Shown in pieces: positions 52,616-63,945 of a stretch of 64,000 nt of DNA (within the stretch, counting starts at the first letter, position 1; the number at the start of each line of letters is the position of its first letter). The DNA is from Halocaridina rubra (taxonomy: Eukaryota > Arthropoda > Malacostraca > Decapoda > Atyidae), in NCBI GenBank assembly GCA_037179515.1, contig JAXCGZ010002370.1, forward strand, positions 1 through 64,000, given 5' to 3'. The notes beneath the pieces are model-generated. The model searched no databases, was not told the origin of the DNA, and worked only from the letters and a program-made list of their open reading frames with translations. Made by a program: the position numbers and the translations under genes.

Positions 52616-52705
52616 AAGGACACCCTGTATATTACACTTAATGGAAGAAGGCATTCTGAACATTAAAATCCATTCTGTACTGTATTTTTATGAGTCCATG
52701 GTATT

Positions 52706-52862
<157 letters not shown>

Positions 52863-52960
52863 CACCTTGTTCCTTTTATACGCGATTTTTTCATATGCGA
52901 AATTGCAATAACGCCCCCTAAAAATAATAGTAAAAAATTCGGAATTCGTGAATAACGCCC

Positions 52961-52970
52961 CCCCCCCCAA

Positions 52971-53010
<40 letters not shown>
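52961..53010. repeat. Poly-C, poly-A and (TA)n run
   Basis: C10, then about 18 A, then about 11 TA units, directly before repeat R copy 2. Confidence 0.85.
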
Positions 53011-53148
53011 GATTATTGTGACAACAGGATGGACCAAAAAATTATAAAATAAAACAGCCTTTATCAGGCTGTAAAGAGAAACAGATGGAGAGTGTAATGA
53101 CCTGTCAGATGTGAAGGGATTATAAAAGATGTGTAATGAATATCCAGC
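53011..53148 (+). repeat. Dispersed repeat R, copy 2
   Basis: GATTATTGTGACAACAGGATGG through CTGTCAGATGTGAAGGGATT and AATATCCA matches copy 1 at 10025-10180 over nearly its length, with a gap where copy 1 has GGGCACGAAGAATAC. Confidence 0.6.
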
Positions 53149-53217
53149 TCTCTGCTGGGTTTTAATATACCTCTACATTACTCTCATAATGTCTATTCCA
53201 AAAATTCTCCTTAGATC

Positions 53218-53241
53218 TTATTATTATTATTATTATTATTA

Positions 53242-53285
<44 letters not shown>

Positions 53286-53321
53286 TTTAACAATAATTTT
53301 CCATTGATGATGATTGTGGAG

Positions 53322-53360
<39 letters not shown>
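53218..53360. repeat. Two (ATT)n tracts
   Basis: Tracts at 53218-53284 and 53323-53360. Confidence 0.92.
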
Positions 53361-53362
<2 letters not shown>

Positions 53363-53433
53363 GAATTTGTAATTAAACCATTATTTTTACAATAAATAAT
53401 GTAGTTTTGGTTGAATGGACAAGAGTTAATTAG

Positions 53434-53566
<133 letters not shown>

Positions 53567-54119
53567 TTATTTCACTTTCATTATATAGAATATATTTATA
53601 TTAAAAGGAGAATAGTCTTACAAACAACGCATACATCAGTTACTTTACAAGCTGATGAGTCGTTTGGGTCAACAAATGATAAATATGATAATGCACTTTT
53701 AATAAAAACGTTAATGAGTTAAAAGACCGTTAAATTAATTTCCTTTCCACGAATCCTTTGTAATGTCTCTCTTAAACAGGAATTAGGTAGAAATTTTTCA
53801 TCTTATTATGTAAATACAATTATTGCTTTAGTCTTAATCACGTTCATTACAGTGCTCATTTTAAAGGTAATAAACCTAAGTTTTAATTCGTTTTTTGTAA
53901 AGAAATATGAGAGAGAGAGAGAGAGAGAGAGAGTGAGTAATTGGACACATTTTATTAACAAATTTGTCATTCAGAAACCAGATACAAATTTGAAAATAGA
54001 AGGAGAATGCAAAACACGTGTTCTGAAAATATTAAGAACATAAGAATAGGGGACACTGCAACATGCTTACTGGCACACACGAGGCAGTTCCATTTTTGAA
54101 TGATATTTTCAGCATGTCT

Positions 54120-54495
54120 AGCCTATTCTATCCTACTCTACTTATTTATTCTATTTTTCTTTTTATGATTTTTCTAATGAACACTAATCTATTCATACCC
54201 ACCCTACCTCTGTCATATGTCTATCTAATCTACATTTGAAGGTGTCTAAGGTATTGGCATTTATTATCCTACTAGGAATACTCTACGGTATTACCAAGCC
54301 AATTTTCACCAATTTCCCTTCTGAACCTAAATTTATCAAGATTAAATCCATTACCCATTAGGAGTTCCGGTTTGATCATGAATTTTTTAAACTATTAATA
54401 TCACCCTTGTTAATCCCTTTAAACCATTTATACACCTCAATCATATCCTCCCTAACTCGGTGCCTCTCTAGAGAATGTAGATTAAGTTTTTTTAA
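54120..54495 (-). pseudogene. LINE-C relic: C-terminal end of a CR1/L2-type ORF2
   Basis: On the minus strand LHSLERHRVREDMIEVYKWF, KGINKGDINSLK and, after a one-base shift, KFMIKPELL can be read, followed by pieces resembling WLGNTVE and LDTFKCRLD. This is the layout of LINE ORF2 C-termini (compare LPSLEARRVRGDMVTVFKFL in LINE-A), but it is a different family. It is degenerate. Confidence 0.65.
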
Positions 54496-55692
<1,197 letters not shown>

Positions 55693-55781
55693 TATATAGA
55701 GGTTGAAATTTACCTCAGAATATTGCAAAGTTCCTTTTCATTATTTTTAGTTTATTTACTTTTAACCATACTTTCTTTCAG

Positions 55782-58700
55782 CCGAAGTTGAAAAAAACGA
55801 GGAAGTTTGCTGTTATGAAGAGGATGATCAAGGATACAGATGCTCGTTTGTACGTTGTTTCCTTTCTTTTTCTTTTACTTAGTGTGTGTTTTTTTTTTTC
55901 TTAGCTCAATCTCTGAAGCTTCTTGTTAATCACTCATTTATCACTGAAAACTTATTATTTTATGAGTGATTCCGGGATGGGCTAAGAAATTGCCCTCATT
56001 GGGCTCGGGCACCAAGAAAATGCTTAGGAAGAAGAAAAAGTAGCAGTTTAAGGATATGCCAGAAATGAGAGAATGATAAGCAATAAAAAAGACAGACTGA
56101 ATGAATAGTCAGAGTATGATGACCTAATAATGATGAGAAAAACAAATAAAGAGAAACAATAAATGTGGAGTATTATGACTTGTCAGATGTGTGTATGAGA
56201 ATGTTTTCTGTCACTTGGGCTTGATCATCCCAAGCATCTTAGCTCTTAATTATAAAAATGTTCACTACATACCTTGCTGTGATTTTTACATGTCATTCAA
56301 ATGATTTCATTTCTCTGACTCTGTCTTTCTTATTGGTTTTCTCTTTATAAGCAGTTGTTGAACAATGCTTGGGTGTATATACAGTACATGTACAGCACAG
56401 TATTTAGGAGTAGCATTTTTTTATAACTTAGTGCTGAGTTATTATGGAAATGGGAATCCTTACCGTATGGTTTGGAATTAAACCTTAAAATGTCATAGGT
56501 CTCCCAAACACCTGCGGACCAAGATAGCCAAGTGGTCAGCGTTCTCGATGCCAAGGTTGACAGACCTGTAACCGAGACCACCTTGGGATGCTAGGAAGGA
56601 CATCCAGTCTAAATTCCCCAGCCACACTCTGCCCTTAGCCATCCCTCTGATGGAGAAAAACAATTGTATAAAATGTGGATTGATTCTGATAGAAGTAGTA
56701 GCCTTAATTTTTAACTAAATGGAATACTACGCATATATATTTTTATTGGTAAGAGCATTTACAGCTTAATTTTAGAATTAAGGGTTGGTAGAAATTGCAT
56801 ATTATATTTTCTTTGTACCTTTCAGGAAAGAACAAGATCGTAGGAAAAAGCAAAAAGTGCCGGAATCAGATGAACGACAGCTAGTTGAAGCGTAAGTATA
56901 ATTTACTTTTCTCTCCAAGTTTAGAGATTTTAGTATTAAATTCTGTATTTATTTTAAATATATTTCAATGCATTTTTATTGATCATTAGTATTGTATTGA
57001 GTTTGTGGACAACCGTAGTATAACCAGTAGAGTGCTCGACTCGCTAGATGACCTGCATACAAGCCCATGGTAGGGCGATGCGAAGGGCATCCAGCCTTAA
57101 TTCCCCGGCTTCAATCCATATGTGTCCACCCCCATATGGAGTATGAGTCACATAAAAAAAAAAATTGCACTGTTTCATTTTATGCGTCCTACATAATGGC
57201 TATACTTAGGCTATCCTCATATTAGTACACATTTTATTACTTAATCACACGTCCCACAGCAATATCCACAGATCTTACTAATTCATTTTAGATTGTATCT
57301 TGCCTTGAATATGATATTACTCATATCTAATGGTTTCATAAGTTGCATATCTCTGTTTTAAGCTCTGATAAATTCAAGTAAAATAGAGTACAGTAAGCCT
57401 CTAAGTTTTATGTGAAAAAGCTTTCCTATAGTCTTTTAATTTTCTTTATATTTTCTTTTCACCAGGCCACAAACTTCCTCAGCATTATTCTTCCAGTACA
57501 ACTACAAACTCGGTCCTCCATATCGTATTCTTTTGGATACCAATTTTATCAACTTTGCCATTAAGAACAAAGTTGATCTTGTGTCCGTGAGTTTTTATTT
57601 TGTTTCTGTCGTTAATGCGCACGAAAATTCTGCTTCATAAAATATAAAGCCATTGTGAAAGCAGGAAAATCAGTGTACTTTACTTATCAAGGATGGTATG
57701 GTGTGATATGACTTAGTTTTTTATTAATTTTTTTTTATATTTTTGAAGATTCTTCCCATACCACTTTAAAGCTTTCTTCACTTGTTCATGACAATGAAGA
57801 TATCGTGCCTCATTGTGGCTGCAACACTCTTACCAGACTCAGCGAAGCAAGCATAAAGATGCAAATGCTCCTAAGAAATGATCCACTTTTGGTCTTTCAC
57901 TTTACAAACAATATTTATAACAATCTTGACTGTTCAATACAAAAAACTTTTTTTTCATTGATCTCAGTTCTGCTTTCTTGACAAAATAAATGAACTACAG
58001 CAAATTTTTCTCTCTCGCATCTCCCAGTTTGTTGCAAAAAGTTTAAGCCACCTAGAAATCCATCAGTAGGCACTACTTTTCTTTAACATCCATATTGTAT
58101 GGTCAAATGTATATAACAATCTTGAAGCAGCTTGACAGGGCTCCTTGTCCTTTTTTAGACAATCTTTGGCAAATGAACACAAATGTTATTATTGCAGGGG
58201 ATGATGGATTGCCTATATGCCAAGTGCATACCATATTTAACAGAGTGCGTTCAAGGAGAAATGGAGCGAATGGGGGAACGTTTTCGATTGGCCTTAAAAC
58301 TGATGAAAGATCCTCGAATTGAAACCGTACCTTGCCTTCATAAAGGCATATATGCAGATGACTGTCTTGTACAGCGAGTAACACAGGTATCTTGGATTGT
58401 GGCATATAGAACCAAGCACTCTAGTGGGCTAAGTGCTAAAACTACAGAATGCCAGAAACATTTTTAATGTTTTGCAACTTTAAAACTTTGATATCTTAAA
58501 AGGCGCTCATGTTATTTTAAGCTACATTGAAAAGAAAAATCAAAATACCTTGAGCGACTACCTAGATATCAACAGCTTAAAGTTGTAAAACTTTAAATGC
58601 ATTTTCAGACATTTTGTAATTTCATCACTCAGCCCAGTTATAGTTCTGGGCACCTCATACATTCTCATGTATTCACCACTAACTCAGAAACATGCAAGTT

Positions 58701-59483
58701 ATAGCTATAAATTTCATCTGGCTACTATAATAAAACTTGGATTTTAGTATTTAGTCTTATGTGTAGATATAAATAAATTTGATAAAATAACTAAGCTTTC
58801 AAATTGTATTACTATACCTAAGAATTGTACTTGTTTCCGTTGTGAAGAAAAATTCATAGATTTTAGTGTACTGGTATATTAAGATATTAGGGTACTTGCA
58901 AAAATATTTTGAAACCTTTTACTTTTAATGGATGTTTTAATAATATATATATAATTTTGCAAATTTATTCAATGACTAAGTATCACTGTTTTCCAATGGC
59001 TTCAGCATAAATGCTATATTGTGGCCACTTGTGACAAAAATTTGAAGAGGAGGATAAGAAAAATCCCCGGTGTTCCCATCATGAGCGTCGGACAACACAA
59101 GTAAGTATGAATATTCAAAGTATTAGCTGTCATTTGTATATTTAAGTCTCATGATACATAAGTACTTTTCATATCAGTGTATAATATGAACGTTGACAGT
59201 AAATGCGCAACTCTGTAGTTGAAATGGTGAAATAATGATGTTTACTTCTCCATGAAGTTTGTAGTTGAAATGGTGATATAATAACATTTACTCTGCCATG
59301 AAGGTAATTACAGCCACTTATAAATTCTCTTCTTTAAGGTTATCTGGATGTTGAGCATCCAGCTTTATTTGTAGTTTCCCAATATACTTACAAAAAATAA
59401 TGTATTAATTAAGGTTCATGAAAAACTGTACTGTCTTTTTCAGATTTGTCATTGAGAGAATGCCAGATGCTCCTCAGATGTAG
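55782..59483 (+). CDS. FCF1: FCF1/UTP24, PIN-domain pre-rRNA endonuclease of the small-subunit processome
   Basis: Six coding exons with GT-AG introns: 55782-55849, 56826-56891, 57466-57586, 58198-58386, 59006-59100 and 59444-59483 (TAG). They join in frame to 192 residues; family members have about 198, so only the first few residues (Met-Gly-Lys type) on an upstream exon are missing. Exon 2 encodes [13 protein letters not shown], the conserved N-terminus. The PIN nuclease fold includes [10 protein letters not shown] (first catalytic Asp), [29 protein letters not shown] (acidic pair) and [13 protein letters not shown]. It ends [15 protein letters not shown]1 acts in the nucleolus and cleaves pre-rRNA during 18S maturation. 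The exons are clean and strongly conserved, so the gene looks functional. Introns hold repeat R and two SINE-3 copies. Confidence 0.95.
55967..56195 (+). repeat. Dispersed repeat R, copy 3 (diverged, with extra sequence)
   Basis: In FCF1 intron 2. GATTCCGGGATGGGC, GCCCTCATTGGGCTCGGGCACCAAG, AAAGAGAAACA and GACTTGTCAGATGTG match copies 1 and 2. About 90 additional bases lie in the middle, so this may be the fuller form. Confidence 0.5.
56511..56672 (+). mobile_element. SINE-3, tRNA-derived, copy 1 (FCF1 intron 2)
   Basis: A-box-like ATAGCCAAGTGGTCAGCG and B-box-like GACCTGTAACCGAGACC head, then GGAAGGACATCCAGTCTAAATTCCCCAGCC. The tail part matches copy 2 at 57008-57165. Degenerate. Confidence 0.55.
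57008..57165 (+). mobile_element. SINE-3, tRNA-derived, copy 2 (FCF1 intron 3)
   Basis: ACCGTAGTATAACCAGTAGAGTG head, then GCGAAGGGCATCCAGCCTTAATTCCCCGGC, CATATGGAGTATGAGTCACAT and an A-run. The GAAGGGCATCCAGCC word is shared with copy 1. Confidence 0.55.
59213..59303. repeat. Tandem duplication of about 48 bp in FCF1 intron 6
   Basis: TGTAGTTGAAATGGTGA.ATAATGA..TTTACT.C.CCATGAAG occurs twice side by side. Confidence 0.7.
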
Positions 59484-59625
59484 CGAAGAGTTATCCTTGC
59501 TCCCCTCTTGATAATACACGAAAATATAAAGTACGTCAGAGTTAGGAAAAATGTGAATGGAATATGTACCAAATATACTTTTTTTTAGTGTGATTTAACC
59601 TTGTCTCTGAATCACCAACATTTAC

Positions 59626-59631
59626 AATAAA
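59626..59631 (+). terminator. FCF1 polyadenylation signal AATAAA
   Basis: First AATAAA after the FCF1 stop, 143 bases downstream, in TTTACAATAAAGC. A normal 3' UTR length. Confidence 0.7.
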
Positions 59632-60398
59632 GCTATGTAATGATAAATGAGATTTCCCGAGTATGTGATGAGGAGGAATGAGACGGATTGTGGTCTTGAC
59701 TTAGTAATCCTCTAAATTTTGTATTGGCAAATGCTATCAGCAAAACTGATATTTCTCTAGATATCAGATTGAAAAGATTCTGAAAGTCATTCTGAATATT
59801 CAGAAAACTCAAAACAGAAACTGAAGTTTGTGAAGAATTTGCGATATGAAGCTATCCAATGTGCAGCATTTACTATTCTTTTTGCTAAAGAAGTCCTTTA
59901 CAGCATTAAACTAATCCACGTAATCCATCCAATATATTCTCGGTATGACAACATTTATGTGAATTTTATAAAATAAATATTCCCATTCCATGTTCAATAT
60001 TATTTCATACTCTGGCTTTGTCTATGAGGATGTTGCCCTGACCTATATAGTTCCATATTGTTACCAGTGACAAAACTATAGTTTTCCCTTTTGGCACACA
60101 CCAGGCAGTTGATACTTGCAGTTCACCACATAGATCCACTTTAATCAGTGTTCCATCCAGTCACTCACCGACAACACAACTGCATGCAAAGCCTTATGAC
60201 ATCCATCCTTCCTAATCCTCCCTTCCCCATGAGGACCACCTCCACCCATCCAGGCTGCTGTGGGCACCATCCAGGCCTAATGAGCTCTCAGAAGAGGCTT
60301 GATGATTCTGTCTGTGATGCTTGTCCAAGATGTAATAAATCACCTCATATATTCAAACACATTTCGGAAGAATGGGTCTTCCTTGGAGACTAGGGGCT
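59632..60398. other. Interval after FCF1 without clear genes
   Basis: A short open frame at 60148-60393 contains DSVCDACPRCNKSPHIFKHI, which faintly resembles the Cys/His tail of some LINE proteins (CPRC..E..H), but it is too short to call. Confidence 0.35.
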
Positions 60399-60552
60399 GT
60401 TTGGCCAGGTGGCTTAGGGAAAGCCAGCAACATTAGCCACTGGTGCATAAAGGATAGCTGTTTATTGAGTGTTCTTTATCAAGTAAAACCTCCCAGTGAC
60501 AACTGGTTATGCGCTGACTTTCATGGGATAACTCTGACATCCCCCCTCAAGA
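60399..60552 (-). mobile_element. Possible short LTR with polypurine tract, minus strand
   Basis: On the minus strand a purine tract CTTGAGGGGGGA (60552-60541) is followed by TGTCAGAGTTATCCC at 60539, an AATAAA about 90 bases on, and a CCAAACA end near 60399. The TG..CA ends and TGT/ACA symmetry fit a 141 bp LTR. It lies downstream of the integrase relic on the same strand, as a 3' LTR should. No second LTR or target duplication was identified. Confidence 0.45.
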
Positions 60553-60959
60553 TAACTGTGTTATTAAAAAAAAATTATATTAATGTAAATTAAACCTGCA
60601 GTACAGAATGAGAAAGGGGTTGAAATATGCATATATGATAATAATAATAATGCAACACAAATGCAGCCTTTATTTAGAATACAGAAATATATAAATATAT
60701 CACAAATGAGATAGTGCACTTGGTAATTATATTGTGTATTAATATATTTCGTAATTTTGCAACTAGGTAAGGCATTTCCATGACCCATCACTTCGGTACA
60801 GATGTGATGATGATGAATATTAGTAATTGAAGATTTTGGTGGTAAAAGCGGCAAGTCACGTGAATTGGGTCAGTTGGGCATTGGATATGGGTCAGTGATC
60901 TGAGGTGATGATATGTGCTCATAGAGTCCACACATCCTTGGATTTTGAAGAAGTATTGA

Positions 60960-61550
60960 CTGTATCCTTTGTTTTTTTTTTTAATTTTCCACTATCCCAG
61001 AACTCTTAATCAGGGCCAAGGATTATTACATTATCTCCAAAGTGCAGAGGTGTCATATCTTGGGTGTGATTATCAAATTTCTATTGTGGTGCCTTTGATA
61101 ACTTCGCCATTGATTTCCACTATTTGCCATCAGACTTGTATAAATTTTCCATTATGTAGACTTAAGTTACAAAGTTCCCTTCACAAGGCCATACGTACAA
61201 AGGATCTGCTATATCCCTGGGAGGTGTATGTTGGTACTACAATAATTCTTTCGCTAATAAATTGGTTTCCATGCTCCAATCTCTATGGAGGTAGTCTCTT
61301 ATTATGCATTAAGCGAACTGGACTTTTGATTCCTTTCTGCCGTTTGACTGCAGACAAGATACATTCTGTTTGTTGAAGTCTAAGGCTATTTCACGCCCGA
61401 AATTGCTTCCTCCATCAGTCATTGGCAGAATCATCTGAGAAATGGACTATTTTGATGATATAATTTTGACAGGGAAGTATGTCATTTCCAGCCATCTCGT
61501 TAGTCTGTTTAAATACTCTAAATAAGTTGTCCATCTGTTTGGAAAAAATC
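60960..61550 (-). pseudogene. Gypsy-type integrase relic, minus strand
   Basis: Minus-strand reading gives NRLTRWLEMTYFPVKI, then MTDGGSNFGREIALDF and LQSNGRKESK, matching the order of the Ty3/gypsy integrase core (DRYTRW.., SDGGxQF.., QSNGRAE..) with the two catalytic Asp regions and the Glu. About 40 codons (61441-61325) are free of stops, but a stop interrupts before DGG and the frame decays after QSNGRKE. A short stretch normally before QSNG is missing. Non-functional. Confidence 0.6.
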
Positions 61551-61748
61551 TAGTACAGTGGTAACGCGCTGGCTTCGCATTCACGAGGTCGAAAGATCGG
61601 TCCCCGTCCAAGACCGAGAGTTTAAGCTGTTTACTGGCAGGAACTGCTGTGGGTGGACATCACAGTGGGGGGTTGGGGCTTGTCCTGGCTGACGAATACC
61701 CATTGTAAAATGGAAATAAAGTTTATTATTATTATTATTATTATTATT
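61551..61748 (+). mobile_element. SINE-2, tRNA-derived, copy 2 with (ATT)n tail
   Basis: Head TCTAGTACAGTGGTAACGCG and GGTCGAAAGATCGGTCCCC, body GAGAGTTTAAGCTGTTTACTGG and CACAGTGGGGGGTTGGGG as in the copy at 11708. Its 3' end differs: ATGGAAATAAAGTTTATTATT with an (ATT)n tail (61721-61748) in place of the A-run. Two SINE-2 tail types therefore exist. No target duplication was recognised. Confidence 0.78.
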
Positions 61749-62500
61749 CTGAAATGGGCATTTTAGGGGCAGTATGGATAACAATGTTTCCTGTTGCTCT
61801 CTTCAATCACTGGAACTCGAGATGTCCATCTCTTTGTCTCTATTGATAGTTTTATTCAGTATATTAATGGATAAACATCTTAAATCCTTGGTCCTTCCAA
61901 ACACGCAGGTTGCAGTTATTTGCTGTACAGATGATATTTGCGATCAGACGCCCTATATGAATGACATGCAGTCATTGTTTGATCAGATTTAATAATATCT
62001 CTGATGTTCTTGTAGTACATACATAGGTGGGTTTGCATTGGAGGTTTTTGTATTAGAAAAAGATTAGGGACCCAAAGTAGTTAACCTCGTAAATTGTTAG
62101 GTTAGGTTAGAATAGGATAGGTTAACACCTAACTTGACCTAATTACTGTAACAATTTACCGGATTATTTAGGGCAGTCGAATTAAATGCGAAAACGAAAC
62201 CACGAGTGAGGTTGGGGAAACTGTAATATGAATATAGTGGCATTCAGATAGAATTCGTTCATTCTTACTATAGAAGATATAAGCTATAAGACTGTCATGC
62301 CTTGCTAGTGAAAGGACGTGTACGCATTGAGCTCCCGATAATATTGTGTTTATCAAGTGACAGAGTTTAAATGCACAGCTATAAAATTAACGAAAGCATA
62401 CTGAAATATAAATCTTCAAATTTAAGTCAGAGTGATTAGTACAACTTTAGTGTTTAAAAAGATACAAAGAAAATTCATTATAATCTTATAACATATCAGA
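61749..62500. other. Interval without recognised genes; short TTAGG-like run
   Basis: TTGTTAGGTTAGGTTAG with AGGATAGGTTAA (62095-62123) resembles two to four units of the arthropod telomere repeat TTAGG. No other structure was recognised. Confidence 0.4.
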
Positions 62501-62631
62501 AACCGTTGAGAGTGTCTCTCCCAGTGTTACCGATTTCAACCACAACCTCTCGCGACCGACCTAAAAAGGACCTATCTTAGGTGAACCTGCAGTTCCGCTC
62601 ATACCGCAGTTTCCCTCCCATTCACACCAGA

Positions 62632-63754
62632 ATGTCCTCATCGGAAAATGTTGACCTTTCTGACCTTCCGTGTGTAAATACTGATAATTTTCCCGAAGTG
62701 TTTATATCATCTCTGGACAGAATATTCGTATATTCACGTGAGGACATCAGAAGGGAATTGGAAAAAATTAAAAAAGTCACTCTGTACAAAACAAGTCAAC
62801 TTTTGCTTTCGAAGGTAGTGGAACTCTTTCCCCAATACAGTGGTAAACACATCATAAAAAAACGAGTAAAAAAAGAGATAATTACAAACATAATAACTTT
62901 TAGCGCAAGTGTCCTGAATATCTCAATGAATGGTGAACTTGACAAACTCTTTCAACCTCAAACTTCGGTTGTAAAATCCATAGAGTCTAAAAAAACACAC
63001 GACCTAGGAGACCTACATCGAATGATAGAAAGTCTTGCAGATAAGGTGAAAATTTTGGAAGCAGATGCTGAAAAGGTGAAAGCCTTACAACACAAGGTGG
63101 GTTTGCTAGAATCTGACATTGTCCTACTTAAAAGAGATAATTCTAGGCTGAAACTCCTATTAGAAACATCTCCACCTCTCAGTTCAGTGCTGTCACCTAA
63201 CAACGATGATGTCCCTTCTATCAACAACCCTCAGGTTTTGCAAACTAGGTTTTCTGTCTCTACTCACAATTCCTTCAGTGCATTGAGAGACGAATGTGAC
63301 AGTGGTAGTGAAGAAGAGGTAGATCCAGATAAAAGTGATAGTCATCAAGACAACCTGAATACACCATCTAGCATAAATAATCAAATCAGTAACAGGTTAC
63401 AAAATAGTGATGAAACAACAGCGTCCTTCCCCACTACTCCTAACAATACAACAACAGGCACTAACCAGAACAAGATTCTTCCCAGCACAAACAACCAACC
63501 TGGTAAAGAGTTGCAAAACAGCGAAGAAGATATAGAGTCAATCTCCACTACTCCTAACAACACAGCAACTATCACTAACCAGGACAACCAAATTACACCT
63601 TCCAGCACAAATAACCAACCCAGCAATAGGCTGCAAAATAATGAAGAAAACAGAAAAGACAAAATAGCAGCAGTCTCTATTCTAAACATTCCATCGAAGT
63701 CCTCTCCCCCACAGCCACAGTTGCCCAATAATGCAAGTGCAAGGGTTACAGCTC
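62632..63754 (+). CDS. Unassigned coiled-coil ORF, retroelement ORF1-like, interrupted by an LTR
   Basis: I do not recognise this protein. The first ATG is at 62632 (MSSSENVDLSDLPCVN); upstream codons are open back to 62581 but lack ATG. Residues 20-115 are a charged helical domain (DIRRELEKIKKVTLYKTSQ, KKRVKKEIITNIITF). Residues about 130-190 are a coiled coil (KVKILEADAEKVKALQHK). An acidic linker and an Asn/Ser/Thr-rich region follow, with a 39-residue unit repeated about 2.5 times (starts 63361, 63478, 63595; SSxNNQxxNRLQNSxE..TTPNN). At 63755 an LTR begins, so the last 26 residues of the open frame (TALLCITFEL..) are LTR-encoded. No introns or RNA-binding knuckle seen. Confidence 0.5.
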
Positions 63755-63932
63755 TGTTATGTATAACTTTTGAGCTGATTATTTCGTGCGCTTTGCATTG
63801 CGCTATTGTTTTGTTGTTTTTACGTAGGTAGAACACGCCATGTCGGACATCTAAGTTTGAGTAATAAAACCTCCACTTTTCTCACGATTTTTAATGGCAT
63901 TCTCCTCACCCATCTAATCATAGTATGGAACA
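63755..63932 (+). mobile_element. 5' LTR of a Mag-like gypsy element (178 bp), running off the window
   Basis: TGTTATGTATAAC..TATGGAACA has TGTT/AACA inverted ends, a polyadenylation signal AATAAA at 63863-63868, and a primer site two bases beyond its end. The short LTR fits the Mag clade. The interior and 3' LTR lie outside the window. Confidence 0.72.
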
Positions 63933-63934
63933 AA

Positions 63935-63945
63935 TGGCGACGAGG
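63935..63945 (+). promoter_or_regulatory. Primer-binding site, Ser-tRNA
   Basis: TGGCGACGAGG is complementary to the 3' end of animal tRNA-Ser(GCT), which ends CCTCGTCG plus CCA. Ser primers are typical of Mag-type gypsy elements. The match stops after 11 bases. Confidence 0.7.

Larger units (their letters stand above)
50021..52628. mobile_element. Probable TA-flanked TIR element carrying a LINE-A copy and a SINE
   Basis: The left end CAGGGTGTCCTCTATCTACGA (50021, after TA) is mirrored by the reverse complement of the right end, CAGGGTGTCCTTGGTTTACGA (ending 52415, before TA). They agree at the first 11 and last 5 of 21 positions. Because the SINE duplicated its target AAGGACACCCTGTAT, the right terminus appears twice (52403-52417 and 52616-52630). 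No transposase is present, so it would be a MITE-type element. It includes a minisatellite of GGAGATACTGGGGCA and GTGAGGCAGGTGAGTGTGGAG units at 50366-50475. Confidence 0.45.

Noticed and set aside
58095..58467. Alternative frames of 75 and 100 codons over FCF1 exon 5
   Set aside because: Shadows of the conserved exon in other frames. The 94-codon frame in the correct phase only extends into the introns.
60564..61376. Open frames of 96 and 135 codons around the gypsy relic
   Set aside because: No motif on the plus strand; the minus-strand integrase reading explains the second.
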